Source of the DNA: Chloroflexota bacterium
Lineage (GTDB): Bacteria; Chloroflexota; Limnocylindria; Limnocylindrales; CSP1-4
NCBI GenBank assembly: GCA_017860675.1
Contig: JAGDMV010000031.1
Coordinates: 1 to 12,943, forward strand
Length of the DNA stretch: 12,943 bases
Reading direction: 5' to 3'
Shown: positions 6,801 to 12,476 of the stretch, piece by piece
How positions within the stretch are numbered: the first letter of the stretch is position 1
Layout: each line of letters begins with the position of its first letter
Translations under genes and position numbers: made by a program
The notes under the pieces: generated by a model
Told to the model about the DNA's origin: nothing
Databases searched by the model: none
Seen by the model: the letters and a program-made list of their open reading frames with translations, nothing else

Positions 6801-7389
6801 CTCCCCGGACGGACCTCGCCAGCCGTGCGTTGGCGACGGAGATTGCCATCTGGTCGGTCAGGCTCCGGGCGAGCTCCACCTCCTCCGCTGTCCAGCGGTG
6901 GCGTTCGTCGTGGTAGAGGACGAGCAGGCCGAGTGCATCCCCGGCGAACACGAGGGGGACGAAGCACGAGGTCCTGATCCCGAGCTGCCGGTAGAGGGAG
7001 CGCAGCTCGGGCGAGGTCCCGCGCCGGGTCGGGTCGGTGAGCACCACCGTCCGCTGCCGGGCGATCGCCCTCCAGCCGGCAGTCCGCGGGTCGCGGCGCT
7101 GCGCGGCGATCGCCCGCAGGAAGGCCTCAGGCAGGCCGCGCTGGGCGGCGAGCTGGAGCGGATGGTCGCCCTCCTCGATCAGCCACAGCCCGACGTGGTC
7201 CGCCGCGAACAAGCTGACAGAGTGATCGAGCACGTCCGAGAAGAGCTCGGCCAGGTCGACCCGACCGCTCGCCTCGGCGGCCACCCGGCGGAGGATCGCC
7301 TCGCGGTCGGCTGCCAGCGCGGGTCGCGGCCCCGTTCGCCCCGCGGCCCGGGAGCTGTCCCGGCCGCTGCGATTCGAAGCCCCGGTCAC
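3871..7389 (-). CDS. GAF-GAF-GAF-GGDEF-GGDEF-EAL cyclic-di-GMP signalling protein
   Basis: A 1172-residue soluble protein with no signal peptide or membrane segment. Three GAF sensor domains (about 45-190, 210-360, 385-535) are followed by two diguanylate cyclase (GGDEF) domains and one phosphodiesterase (EAL) domain. GGDEF1 (about 547-705) has an intact GGDEF at 631-635 and an RxxD inhibitory site at 622-625. GGDEF2 (about 730-885) has GGDEF at 807-811 and RxxD at 798-801. Both inhibitory sites are the canonical five residues before the motif. The EAL domain (about 900-1150) reads ESLVR at 935-939 and keeps VNLSAHQF, EITES, DDFGTGYSS (1058-1066), KVDR, TAEGIE and GQGYLFAPPMP, so hydrolysis should be possible. 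Start is GTG 7389 with GGAGGG 10 nt upstream. It probably makes and degrades c-di-GMP under control of small ligands or redox signals bound by the GAFs. Ligands are unknown. Confidence 0.95.
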   Translation of the reverse strand: MTGASNRSGRDSSRAAGRTGPRPALAADREAILRRVAAEASGRVDLAELFSDVLDHSVSLFAADHVGLWLIEEGDHPLQLAAQRGLPEAFLRAIAAQRRDPRTAGWRAIARQRTVVLTDPTRRGTSPELRSLYRQLGIRTSCFVPLVFAGDALGLLVLYHDERHRWTAEEVELARSLTDQMAISVANARLARSVRGAAARLAAIQDLGERLSRVQEVDAIGEAIVTEVRDLYDSDTARVYTVNHLTGMCEPVAFRGIFLGVENPAADVLRVPIGRGLTGWVAANATPLRVPDSRREPRRLVIGSDEEPETMLLAPMTFENTVRGVVVVSKKGVERYSADDLTTLAIFAGVAAQALVNAESISRLRGQQSALEQRLAGQRSLLEVNESLLSARDPGQVLDVIADSLKRVVRYDNLTIYRLDRERGVRVAVLARDRYADVIMAEQIPVGVGLTGWAIDRGEAVLANDAQNDPRATQIPGTPMEPESLIVVPLKVGGEVLGTLNIGRMGLEEAHFSEDEFELVQLFAGQASIAVQTAEALSDAETRARRDALTGLPNHGAFQADLDACLAPDAEPAGADEQARRGQLAVLMLDLDGFKAYNDARGHPAGDRLLRRIADALESSVRQEDRVYRYGGDEFAAVLPGAGPAEARVIADRLARAIDRVGAMDDGPPVTVSIGLATLPEDGETKGQLIDRADRVLYLGKAERRSARVVGGAIAADAVDPSRLHSGFYDTLTGLPDRQLFLDRVGQALVRARPGEPARLAVLQFDLDRFKVINESLGHAAGDRLLAAVAVRLAGALRPGDMIARLGGDEFGVLLNNLSSDADVVAISCRLLDALAEPFRLAERDTYVGASVGIAVGREGGTTATDLLREADVALYRAKSDRAVPYAVYTPAMRTSSLERLDLEADLRRAVERGELRLHYQPLVDLATGKVTGHESLVRWQHPARGLLPPADFIPLAEETGLIAGIGEWVLAEACRQNRAWQIARADARGLTVSVNLSAHQFTRHDLFDRVAEVLDRTGLAAADLELEITESVAMSAGDATATTLRRLHEQGVRLVLDDFGTGYSSLSYLARLPLHMVKVDRAFVAGLPGAANEAIIGAVVSLARGLGIKVTAEGIERPAELAAIRALGCDLGQGYLFAPPMPAEAAEAFFAAGVPAVGRATGRAARAVAAA

Positions 7390-7561
7390 CTGTCCACGAC
7401 CCTCCGACCGGGGCGGCGCGGCCGCGCGATCCCGCGGCCTGATCCACCCGACGGAACGGTAGGGGCCGACCGGGCGGGCGGGCGATAGCCCGGTGGTACC
7501 AGCCGGGCGGGCCGGTCAGCCGGGGGTGCCGATCAGCCGGGCGGCCCGGCCGGCGGGTGCA
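7390..7561. other. Intergenic region between GNAT and c-di-GMP genes
   Basis: A 172-base region with no gene, upstream of the c-di-GMP gene and downstream of the GNAT gene. It holds the ribosome-binding site of the former (GGAGGG on the - strand, 7400-7405), the palindrome TGGTACCA (7494-7501) flanked by CCCGG/CCGGG arms, and the 17-bp tandem repeat. A clear promoter for the - strand gene was not found. Confidence 0.5.
7500..7550. repeat. 17-bp tandem repeat, three copies
   Basis: Three contiguous 17-base units begin at 7500, 7517 and 7534. Each starts CAGCCGGG. The units read CAGCCGGGCGGGCCGGT, CAGCCGGGGGTGCCGAT and CAGCCGGGCGGCCCGGC. The match is exact over the first 8 bases and partial after that. 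Role unknown; it may be a regulatory array or slippage-derived DNA. Confidence 0.7.
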
Positions 7562-8074
7562 TCAGGCCGGCGCCGGCTCCTCCAGGGCGAGGGCGAAGGC
7601 GAGCAGGAGGATACCCGGCACCGGTTCCCAGTCACGCCGCTCGTCGCGCCGGAAGCCGAGGCGAGCGTAGATGCGCTGGGCGGTCGTCATCATCGGCCGC
7701 GAATGGAGCACGAGTCGTCGCCTGCCGGCGGCCCTGGCCCGTTCCACGCACGCCAAGATGAGGGCCGTGCCCGCCCCCTGGCCCTGGACGGCGGGATCGA
7801 CAGCAAGCATCCGGATGCCCGCCTCGCCGGGCTCCAGCAGCTCGGCCCAGGGGTTATCGGGGCCGGGAACGTAGGTGACGCAGCCGATCGGGCGCCCGGT
7901 CGCTTCGTCGATCGCCGCCAGGACCACCGCCTCGCGGGCCCGCCGCTCGACGTCGCGCAGCTCCGCCTCGTAGCGGCCGCTCTCCTCGGCGCGCAGTGCG
8001 CGATAGGCGGCGACGACGATCTCGCCGAGCCGGACGTGCTCCTCCGGCAGCGCCTCGCGAACGATGGTGCTCAC
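7562..8074 (-). CDS. GNAT family N-acetyltransferase
   Basis: A 170-residue acetyltransferase of the GCN5-related fold. The acyl-CoA binding motif A is at residues 87-105 (IRMLAVDPAVQGQGAGTAL, with QGQGAG). The C-terminal block AQRIYARLGFRRD (132-144) is the usual GNAT motif B. Substrate is unknown. I chose GTG 8074 as start because it overlaps the stop of the upstream tandem-GNAT gene in a GTGA tetranucleotide. That arrangement typically couples translation, and it removes a 32-residue, Arg/Gly-rich, non-coding-looking extension. The neighbouring gene is also a GNAT, so the pair may act in one acylation pathway, but this is inference. Confidence 0.9.
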   Translation of the reverse strand: MSTIVREALPEEHVRLGEIVVAAYRALRAEESGRYEAELRDVERRAREAVVLAAIDEATGRPIGCVTYVPGPDNPWAELLEPGEAGIRMLAVDPAVQGQGAGTALILACVERARAAGRRRLVLHSRPMMTTAQRIYARLGFRRDERRDWEPVPGILLLAFALALEEPAPA

Positions 8075-9138
8075 GGGGCCGGCGGCCCGGCGGCCGGCAG
8101 TCCGCCGGGACTGACGAGCGGACCGGCCGGATCCTCGAGGTCCTTCGCCAGCCTGACGAAGCGTTTCCACGACCGGAAGCCGACCCGCTCGTAGACGCCG
8201 ACCGCGCCGGTCGGGTTCTCCGTGTCGACCCCGAGCGAGGCAGCCTCGAGACCGGCTGCCCGGAAGGCCTTCATCGATCGGACGAGCAGTGCGGTCGCGA
8301 CGCCGCGCCGCCGCCAGGGCCGGCGCACGCCGAGCTGGCCGATCCAGCCATCCCGAATGCCGGTGACGACCCAGTCGTCCGCGGCGACGTAGTTGATGGT
8401 GTAGCCGGCCAGCTCGTCGCCGTCGAGGACCAGGAAGCTCAGGTCCGCCCTGAAGTGCGGGTCGCCGACGAAGTCCCGCTCGAACACGTCGGCCGGCAAC
8501 GGTTCCGATCCCCAGTGATCCACGAAGGCCTCGTTGTGGGCGAGGCGCAGGCGGTCCTTCCAGGCCGCGTCGAAGCCGGCCATCCGCAGGCCGGCCAGGT
8601 CCGGCTCCGGCGGGATCGGCTCGCGCAGGTCGCGGCGCATGTCGTGGTACCAGCGCACAGGCCGGAAGCCGAACCGCAGGTGGAGCTCGATGGCGTCGGT
8701 CACGGCCTCCTCGCGGAACGTCTCCAGCAGGCGTGGCAAGTCGGGCGGCTGGGTGGCCAGGATCTCGCGGCCGCGCGCCTCGGCCCAGCCCAGCATGGCC
8801 GCGCCGATCCCGCGCCCACGTTGTGCCGGGTGGGTGAGGCCCCAGAGGAAGACGTGCCTGGCCCGTGATCCCTCCAGCCGCTCGTGGACCACGCCGAAGG
8901 CGGCCAGCTCGCCGTCGTCGGCTGCCAGGCAGGCGCTGTTAGTGGCCATCGGGGCGTGCGGGTTGGTCAGGTCCCGACGAGCGGTCTCCTCAGTCGTGAC
9001 CTCGGTCCCGCCGTCGGCGACGCGGCCAGCCTCGCTGAGGCGGGCGAGCGCCGGTGCGTCCTCCTCGACCATCGGGCGCCAGCTGAGGCCGGCGATCGAG
9101 GGGAGCGGCGGGCAGCCGGGTGGGCGGCGCAGGCTCAC
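8071..9138 (-). CDS. Tandem GNAT protein (two acetyltransferase domains, MshD-like layout)
   Basis: A 355-residue protein with two consecutive GNAT domains. The N-terminal one (about 17-170) has LWGLTHPAQRGRGIGAAML (98-116). The C-terminal one (about 182-335) has GQLGVRRPWRRRGVATALL (267-285), then SLGVDTENPTGAVGVYERVGF (301-321), a strong NATs motif ('Vd-x-eN-x-x-a-x-x-x-Y-e-x-x-GF'). Both CoA-binding loops appear intact. The two-domain layout resembles mycothiol synthase MshD, in which the C-terminal domain is the catalytic one, but no mycothiol genes are seen, so I name only the fold. GTG 9138 is preferred over the open frame back to 9267, because the extra stretch overlaps the divergent promoter region and looks non-coding. 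The gene overlaps the downstream GNAT by 4 bases. Confidence 0.88.
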   Translation of the reverse strand: MSLRRPPGCPPLPSIAGLSWRPMVEEDAPALARLSEAGRVADGGTEVTTEETARRDLTNPHAPMATNSACLAADDGELAAFGVVHERLEGSRARHVFLWGLTHPAQRGRGIGAAMLGWAEARGREILATQPPDLPRLLETFREEAVTDAIELHLRFGFRPVRWYHDMRRDLREPIPPEPDLAGLRMAGFDAAWKDRLRLAHNEAFVDHWGSEPLPADVFERDFVGDPHFRADLSFLVLDGDELAGYTINYVAADDWVVTGIRDGWIGQLGVRRPWRRRGVATALLVRSMKAFRAAGLEAASLGVDTENPTGAVGVYERVGFRSWKRFVRLAKDLEDPAGPLVSPGGLPAAGPPAP

Positions 9139-9252
9139 GGCGGGATTCTCGCCGATCGCTGCAGCGGATGGTGCTCCGCCGCCGCAGGCACCTCTCCAGG
9201 CGGCCCGGCCTAGGACATGCGCATGCAGCCGTTCACAGATCCCGCGGAACCC

Positions 9253-9281
9253 TTGACCGCGCCGCATCCCGCACGTAGGAT
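9253..9281 (+). promoter_or_regulatory. Sigma-70-like promoter of the ribbon-helix-helix gene
   Basis: TTGACC (9253-9258) and TAGGAT (9276-9281) are separated by exactly 17 nt. Expected transcription start is about 9288. The -10 hexamer is the same as that of the suf promoter at 10814, which suggests the preferred housekeeping sigma factor motif of this organism. Confidence 0.75.
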
Positions 9282-9293
9282 TGCCACAGCAGG

Positions 9294-9308
9294 GGTAGGT
9301 GTCCTACC
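9294..9308. promoter_or_regulatory. Palindromic candidate operator
   Basis: GGTAGG-TGT-CCTACC is a perfect 6-bp inverted repeat just downstream of the expected transcription start. CCTACCTG also pairs with an outer CAGG if two Gs bulge. A third related hexamer, GTAGGA, occurs at 9275-9280 but overlaps the -10 box. The position and symmetry fit autorepression by the ribbon-helix-helix protein encoded directly downstream. Confidence 0.6.
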
Positions 9309-9333
9309 TGTCACACATCAGCCGCGAGTCAAG

Positions 9334-9846
9334 ATGCCGAAGCTCAGCCTCTACGTCCCCGACGACCTCTGGAACAGAGCCCGCGCCGTCGACCCCGGCC
9401 TCAACCAGTCCCAGGTCGCACAGCGGGCGCTCCAGCACTGGATCGAGACGCGGCCCGGGCCGGGATCGCAGGCATTCGAGCCCCCGGCGGACTCCGTGCC
9501 GGTCCCCGACAGCCTCGTCCAGCGCTTCGCCGGCGAGGCCCGCGAGCAGTACCAGGCTGCCTACCGGACTGCCTTCCAGCTGGCCGAGCGGATCTCGTGG
9601 CGCAGCCTTGACGAGCTTGCCAGCCGCGGCTGGGACTGGGCAACCTGGCTCCGCCACGGCGGCCGCGACGTCCTGCCCTCGCTGCCGGCCTGGCTGCGGG
9701 AGGCGGACGTCGAGGGATCGGCCAACCGGCGCCGGTACACGACCTCGACCCAGGGGGTCGTCGACGGGCTCCGCGACATCTGGGAGTCGGTCCAGACCGG
9801 CTCTCCTCGACGCAGGACGCAGAGGGCGGAGGCCCGACACACCTAG
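9334..9846 (+). CDS. Ribbon-helix-helix (CopG/MetJ-like) DNA-binding protein
   Basis: A 171... residue count from ATG 9334 is 170 codons plus stop. The first 40 residues form a ribbon-helix-helix module: a short beta strand KLSLYVPDDLWNRAR, a turn with a small-residue loop (DPGLNQSQV), then helix AQRALQHWI. Such proteins bind DNA as dimers through the strand pair. The rest is a helical region rich in Trp and Arg (LAERISWRSLDELASRGWDWATWL), with a basic tail (SPRRRTQRAEAR). I do not recognise this second part; it may be a partner-binding region, as in antitoxins. The frame is open back to 9217, but ATG 9334 gives the canonical domain N-terminus and follows the promoter and palindrome at 9253-9308. 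No toxin gene follows; the next gene is a glycosyltransferase 48 nt downstream. Confidence 0.82.
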   Translation: MPKLSLYVPDDLWNRARAVDPGLNQSQVAQRALQHWIETRPGPGSQAFEPPADSVPVPDSLVQRFAGEAREQYQAAYRTAFQLAERISWRSLDELASRGWDWATWLRHGGRDVLPSLPAWLREADVEGSANRRRYTTSTQGVVDGLRDIWESVQTGSPRRRTQRAEARHT

Positions 9847-9894
9847 GACCTGGCGGACCGATCGCCGAAGGCCAGCAGCGGAGGGACGACCACT

Positions 9895-10638
9895 GTGATG
9901 GACCGGACGAGCCAGCCCCCCGGGAGGACCGCCGGCAGGCCGCGGCGTGCGGCCCAGCTCGCAGAGCGCGCCGGGCTCGGACCGTTCACCTCGGTCGTCG
10001 TACCCATCTACAACGAGCAGGCGACCCTGCCCAACCTCGTCGCGACGCTCGTGGCCAGCGATCTCGTCGACGAGGTGGTCTGCGTCGACGACGGGTCGAC
10101 CGACTCCAGCCGGGAGATCCTGCGCACCTTCGGGCGGCGGATCGCGCTCGTCGAGCTGCCGGAGAACCGCGGCAAGGGCGGCGCCATGGCGGAGGGGGTC
10201 TGGCGGGCGCACGGCAGCATCGTCGTCTTCGTCGACGCCGACCTCCTCAACCTGTCCGAGGAGCACCTGCGGGCTCTCGTCGGGCCGCTCCTCGACGGCA
10301 CCGCCCGGGCCTCGCTGGGATTCTTCCCCGGCGAATCCGGCTACTCGAGGTTCATCGCCCGGATCACCGGGCCGCGGTTCACCGGCGAGCGCGCCTACTT
10401 CCGGCGTGACCTGCTGGCCCACCTGCCGCGCATCGCGACGACGCGCTTCGGAGCCGAGGTCTATCTGAACCGCCTGTACAGCAAGCACGAGACGGTGGTC
10501 GTCCCGCTACCGGGTCTGAGCGGGTTGGGCAAGGAGGACAAGCGCCCGACCGGGGTGGCCACGCGCGAGTACGCCGGCGAGATGCTGGAGGTGACCCGGG
10601 AGTACCTGCGCCGACGGCCCGCCTGGGAGCGGCGCTGA
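9895..10638 (+). CDS. Family 2 glycosyltransferase
   Basis: A 247-residue cytoplasmic GT-A fold enzyme that transfers a sugar from a nucleotide-sugar donor. The motifs are in order: VVVPIYNEQATLPNLV (34-49), the nucleotide-binding VCVDDGSTDSS (62-72), NRGKGGAMAEGV (91-102) and the metal-binding VFVDADL (111-117). The C-terminal half (RFTGERAYFRRD, TRFGAEVYLNR) is of the soluble kind without membrane helices, similar in outline to glucosyl-3-phosphoglycerate-synthase-like and other small GT2 enzymes. Acceptor is unknown. GTG 9895 or ATG 9898 can be the start; GGAGGG at 9880-9885 serves either. It lies 48 nt after the ribbon-helix-helix gene and may be in its operon. A hairpin follows 29 nt after the stop. 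Confidence 0.9.
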   Translation: MMDRTSQPPGRTAGRPRRAAQLAERAGLGPFTSVVVPIYNEQATLPNLVATLVASDLVDEVVCVDDGSTDSSREILRTFGRRIALVELPENRGKGGAMAEGVWRAHGSIVVFVDADLLNLSEEHLRALVGPLLDGTARASLGFFPGESGYSRFIARITGPRFTGERAYFRRDLLAHLPRIATTRFGAEVYLNRLYSKHETVVVPLPGLSGLGKEDKRPTGVATREYAGEMLEVTREYLRRRPAWERR

Positions 10639-10667
10639 CCGACTCGCCCGGGAGCGCCGTGTCGCGC

Positions 10668-10691
10668 CGCCGGCCCGCATCCCGGCCGGCG
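10668..10691 (+). terminator. GC-rich hairpin after the glycosyltransferase gene
   Basis: CGCCGGCC (10668-10675) pairs perfectly with GGCCGGCG (10684-10691) across an 8-nt loop. No T-run follows. It is a plausible boundary between the glycosyltransferase transcript and the suf operon. Long GC stems are frequent by chance in such DNA, so confidence is limited. Confidence 0.4.
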
Positions 10692-10790
10692 ATTCGCGCC
10701 GCTCGACGGCCGGCACGGCAACTGCGCCAGCGACCGCGCCGCCGGCCGCCACGACCCGCCCGGCGCGTCCTCCTGCCGCTGCCCCCTCCG

Positions 10791-10819
10791 TTGACGGTCC
10801 TGCGGGCGCGGTGTAGGAT
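10791..10819 (+). promoter_or_regulatory. Sigma-70-like promoter of the Rrf2-suf operon
   Basis: TTGACG (10791-10796) and TAGGAT (10814-10819) are separated by exactly 17 nt, the best promoter in the window. Transcription should start near 10826, inside the inverted repeat that follows. Confidence 0.8.
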
Positions 10820-10820
10820 C

Positions 10821-10845
10821 AATCCCGACGAAAAAGGTCGGAATT
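10821..10845. promoter_or_regulatory. IscR type-1-like (Rrf2) operator
   Basis: AATCCCGAC (10821-10829) and GTCGGAATT (10837-10845) form an inverted repeat with 8 of 9 pairs, separated by the 7-nt A-rich spacer GAAAAAG. The published E. coli IscR type-1 site has the same build: 25 bp, yyGAC-7-GTCrr core, A/T-rich centre. It covers the expected transcription start, so binding would repress. The obvious ligand is the Rrf2 protein encoded downstream. Confidence 0.72.
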
Positions 10846-11079
10846 CTGCGGCCCGACTTGCGCGTCCCCCGGGCCGCAGACCCCGATCGAGCGTCCCGCC
10901 GTTGCGTCCCCGCGGCGCGCCCACCGGTCGTGGCCGGGTCCGGGCCCCGGGGCCGGCACGGCCCGCCGCCCCGGTCAGCGGTCGGTCCGCAGGTCGGGCA
11001 CCGGCCAGCAGCCGCCCTGCCGGCGGTCGACAGCGGGAGTCCAGCCCTGGGCGTTCGCAGGCTCCACTCCTCGGGAGCC
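10846..11079 (+). other. Long leader or poorly coding 5' extension of the Rrf2 gene
   Basis: This stretch between the operator and the Rrf2 domain is open in the Rrf2 frame from TTG 10858. However, the encoded peptide is Pro/Arg/Gly-rich and low in structure, and its codons end in A or T clearly more often than those of the domain that follows. It probably is untranslated leader. It contains the 12-bp palindrome GGCCCCGGGGCC (10943-10954). I recognise no riboswitch. Confidence 0.45.
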
Positions 11080-11574
11080 ATCTCCTTCAGCACCAAGGGC
11101 GAGTACGGCGTCCGCCTGCTCGTGCAGCTCGCCCGGCGCCATGGTCGCGGCCCCGTGTCGCTGGCCGAGGTCGCCGCCGACGAGGAGCTGCCGCGCGCCT
11201 ATCTCGAGCAGCTTGTCATCCCGCTCCGCGACGCCGGGCTGGTCACCAGCACCCGCGGCGCGCGCGGCGGGTACACGCTCGCCCGGCCGCCGGACGAGAT
11301 CACCATGGCCGAGGCGCTCCGCGCCCTTGAAGGCCCGCTCGCGCCGATGATCTGCGCCAGCGAGGACCCGGCCGAGGCGCTCGCCTGCCTGCGAGCCGGC
11401 TCGTGCTCGGTCCACGTCCTGTGGGCCAGGGTTCGAGACGCCATCGGCGACGTCCTCGTCTCCGTGTCCCTAGCCGATCTCGTCCCGATCCCGACGGCCG
11501 TGCCCGCCCGGTCGGCCGGGTCCGCCGGCCAGCTCGAGTCCACGCCTGCCCGCGGCGACGCCGCGACCATCTAG
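11080..11574 (+). CDS. Rrf2 family transcriptional regulator with three cysteines (IscR-like)
   Basis: About 164 residues from the family's usual start point. The winged helix-turn-helix begins FSTKGEYGVRLLVQLA and includes VSLAEVAADEELPRAYLEQLVIPLRDAGLV, with the wing TSTRGARGGYTLARP (57-71). Then comes EITMAEALRALEGPL and a three-cysteine region, Cys92, Cys103 and Cys109 (CX10CX5C), in the place where IscR binds [2Fe-2S] through Cys92, Cys98 and Cys104. A C-terminal SLADL helix follows. The protein is likely an Fe-S-sensing repressor of its own operon with sufC and sufS. The start is uncertain: the codon at the family's Met position is ATC (11080), and in-frame alternatives are CTG 11047, GTG 10930 and TTG 10858, none with a good ribosome-binding site. 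The sufC start follows 18 nt after the stop. Confidence 0.88.
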   Translation: MSFSTKGEYGVRLLVQLARRHGRGPVSLAEVAADEELPRAYLEQLVIPLRDAGLVTSTRGARGGYTLARPPDEITMAEALRALEGPLAPMICASEDPAEALACLRAGSCSVHVLWARVRDAIGDVLVSVSLADLVPIPTAVPARSAGSAGQLESTPARGDAATI

Positions 11575-11592
11575 CCAGGAGCCCCCCACGCC

Positions 11593-12459
11593 GTGACCGA
11601 CCAGCACCTCCAGATCCGCGACCTGCGCGTGGCCCCGGCCGCCGACCCCACCAGCGAGATCCTCCAGGGGATCGATCTGACCGTGGGCAAAGGGGAGGTC
11701 CACGCGATCATGGGCCCGAACGGCTCGGGCAAGACGACCCTCGCCTACGCGCTCATGGGCCATCCGGCCTACGTGGTGACCGGCGGCGAGGTCCTCTGGA
11801 AGGACGTGAACGTCCTGGAGCTGTCGCCCGACAAGCGGGCCCGGATGGGGATGTTCCTCGCCTTCCAGTACCCGACGGCGATCCCGGGCCTGTCGGTGGC
11901 CAGCTTCATCCGCACCGCCCTCAACGCCCGCCGCGCCGGCGTCGACCGCAATCCCGAGATCGACCCGACCGACCCCATGCGCGGCGGCATCAGCATGATG
12001 GAGTTCCGCAAGCTCATGCGGGCCAAGATGGCCCTGCTGCGGATGGACGAGAGCTTCGCCACCCGGTACGTGAACGAGGGCTTCTCCGGCGGCGAGAAGA
12101 AGCGCCTGGAGATGCTCCAGATGGCGGTCCTCGAGCCAGAGATGGCCATCCTCGACGAGACCGACTCGGGTCTCGACATCGACGCCCTGCGGATCGTGGC
12201 CGAGGGCGTCAACGCCATGCTCAACCCCAACATGGGCGTCCTGCTCATCACCCACTACCAGCGCCTGCTCAACTACATCGTCCCCGACCAGGTCCACGTC
12301 CTGGCCCGCGGCCGGATCATCAAGAGCGGCGGGCGTGACCTCGCCCTCGACCTCGAGGAGCAGGGCTACGCCCCGGTCCTGAAAGAGGCCGGCTACGACG
12401 CCGACGAGACGGACGCGGCCTACACTGCGCGTGCGCCGGAGACGGTCCCGGCCGGCTGA
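11593..12459 (+). CDS. sufC: SufC, ATPase of the SUF Fe-S cluster scaffold
   Basis: A 288-residue ABC-type ATPase that works with SufB and SufD to assemble iron-sulfur clusters in the cytoplasm; it is not a transporter. Walker A GPNGSGKTT (41-49), Q-loop FQYPTAIPG (91-99), the SufC signature FSGGEKKR (164-171), Walker B MAILDETDSGLD (184-195) and the switch His221 (ITHYQR) are all intact. FSGGEKKR and ETDSGLDIDAL are diagnostic for SufC versus transport ATPases. Start is GTG 11593 with AGGAG 11 nt upstream. The protein has about 35 more residues at the C-terminus than the usual 250, an acidic tail ending PETVPAG. It is followed after 17 nt by sufS. Confidence 0.96.
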   Translation: MTDQHLQIRDLRVAPAADPTSEILQGIDLTVGKGEVHAIMGPNGSGKTTLAYALMGHPAYVVTGGEVLWKDVNVLELSPDKRARMGMFLAFQYPTAIPGLSVASFIRTALNARRAGVDRNPEIDPTDPMRGGISMMEFRKLMRAKMALLRMDESFATRYVNEGFSGGEKKRLEMLQMAVLEPEMAILDETDSGLDIDALRIVAEGVNAMLNPNMGVLLITHYQRLLNYIVPDQVHVLARGRIIKSGGRDLALDLEEQGYAPVLKEAGYDADETDAAYTARAPETVPAG

Positions 12460-12476
12460 GGAGGAAAAGGGGAGCG

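Noticed and set aside
6658..7488. A 276-codon + strand open frame
   Set aside because: Antisense to the GAF domains of the same gene, with no recognisable motif.
7500..7550. A CRISPR array
   Set aside because: The units are 17 bases, contiguous and without unique spacers, and no cas gene is present.
7996..8868. A 290-codon + strand open frame across the GNAT genes
   Set aside because: It is antisense to both GNAT genes and has no domain signature.
9139..9267. N-terminal extension of the tandem-GNAT protein
   Set aside because: The added residues are Gly/Ala/Arg-rich and overlap the divergent promoter at 9253-9281. GTG 9138 gives a normal GNAT N-terminus.
9304..10488. A 394-codon - strand open frame
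   Set aside because: It lies opposite the ribbon-helix-helix and glycosyltransferase genes, which both show family motifs and good start signals.
11940..11960. A further AATCCCGA-like operator half inside sufC
   Set aside because: It differs at the last base (AATCCCGAG), has no partner half at the right distance, and lies within a conserved coding region.
11470..12297. A 275-codon - strand open frame
   Set aside because: Antisense to sufC, which has all ABC motifs; the composition is rich in His, Val and Gly, as mirror frames are.
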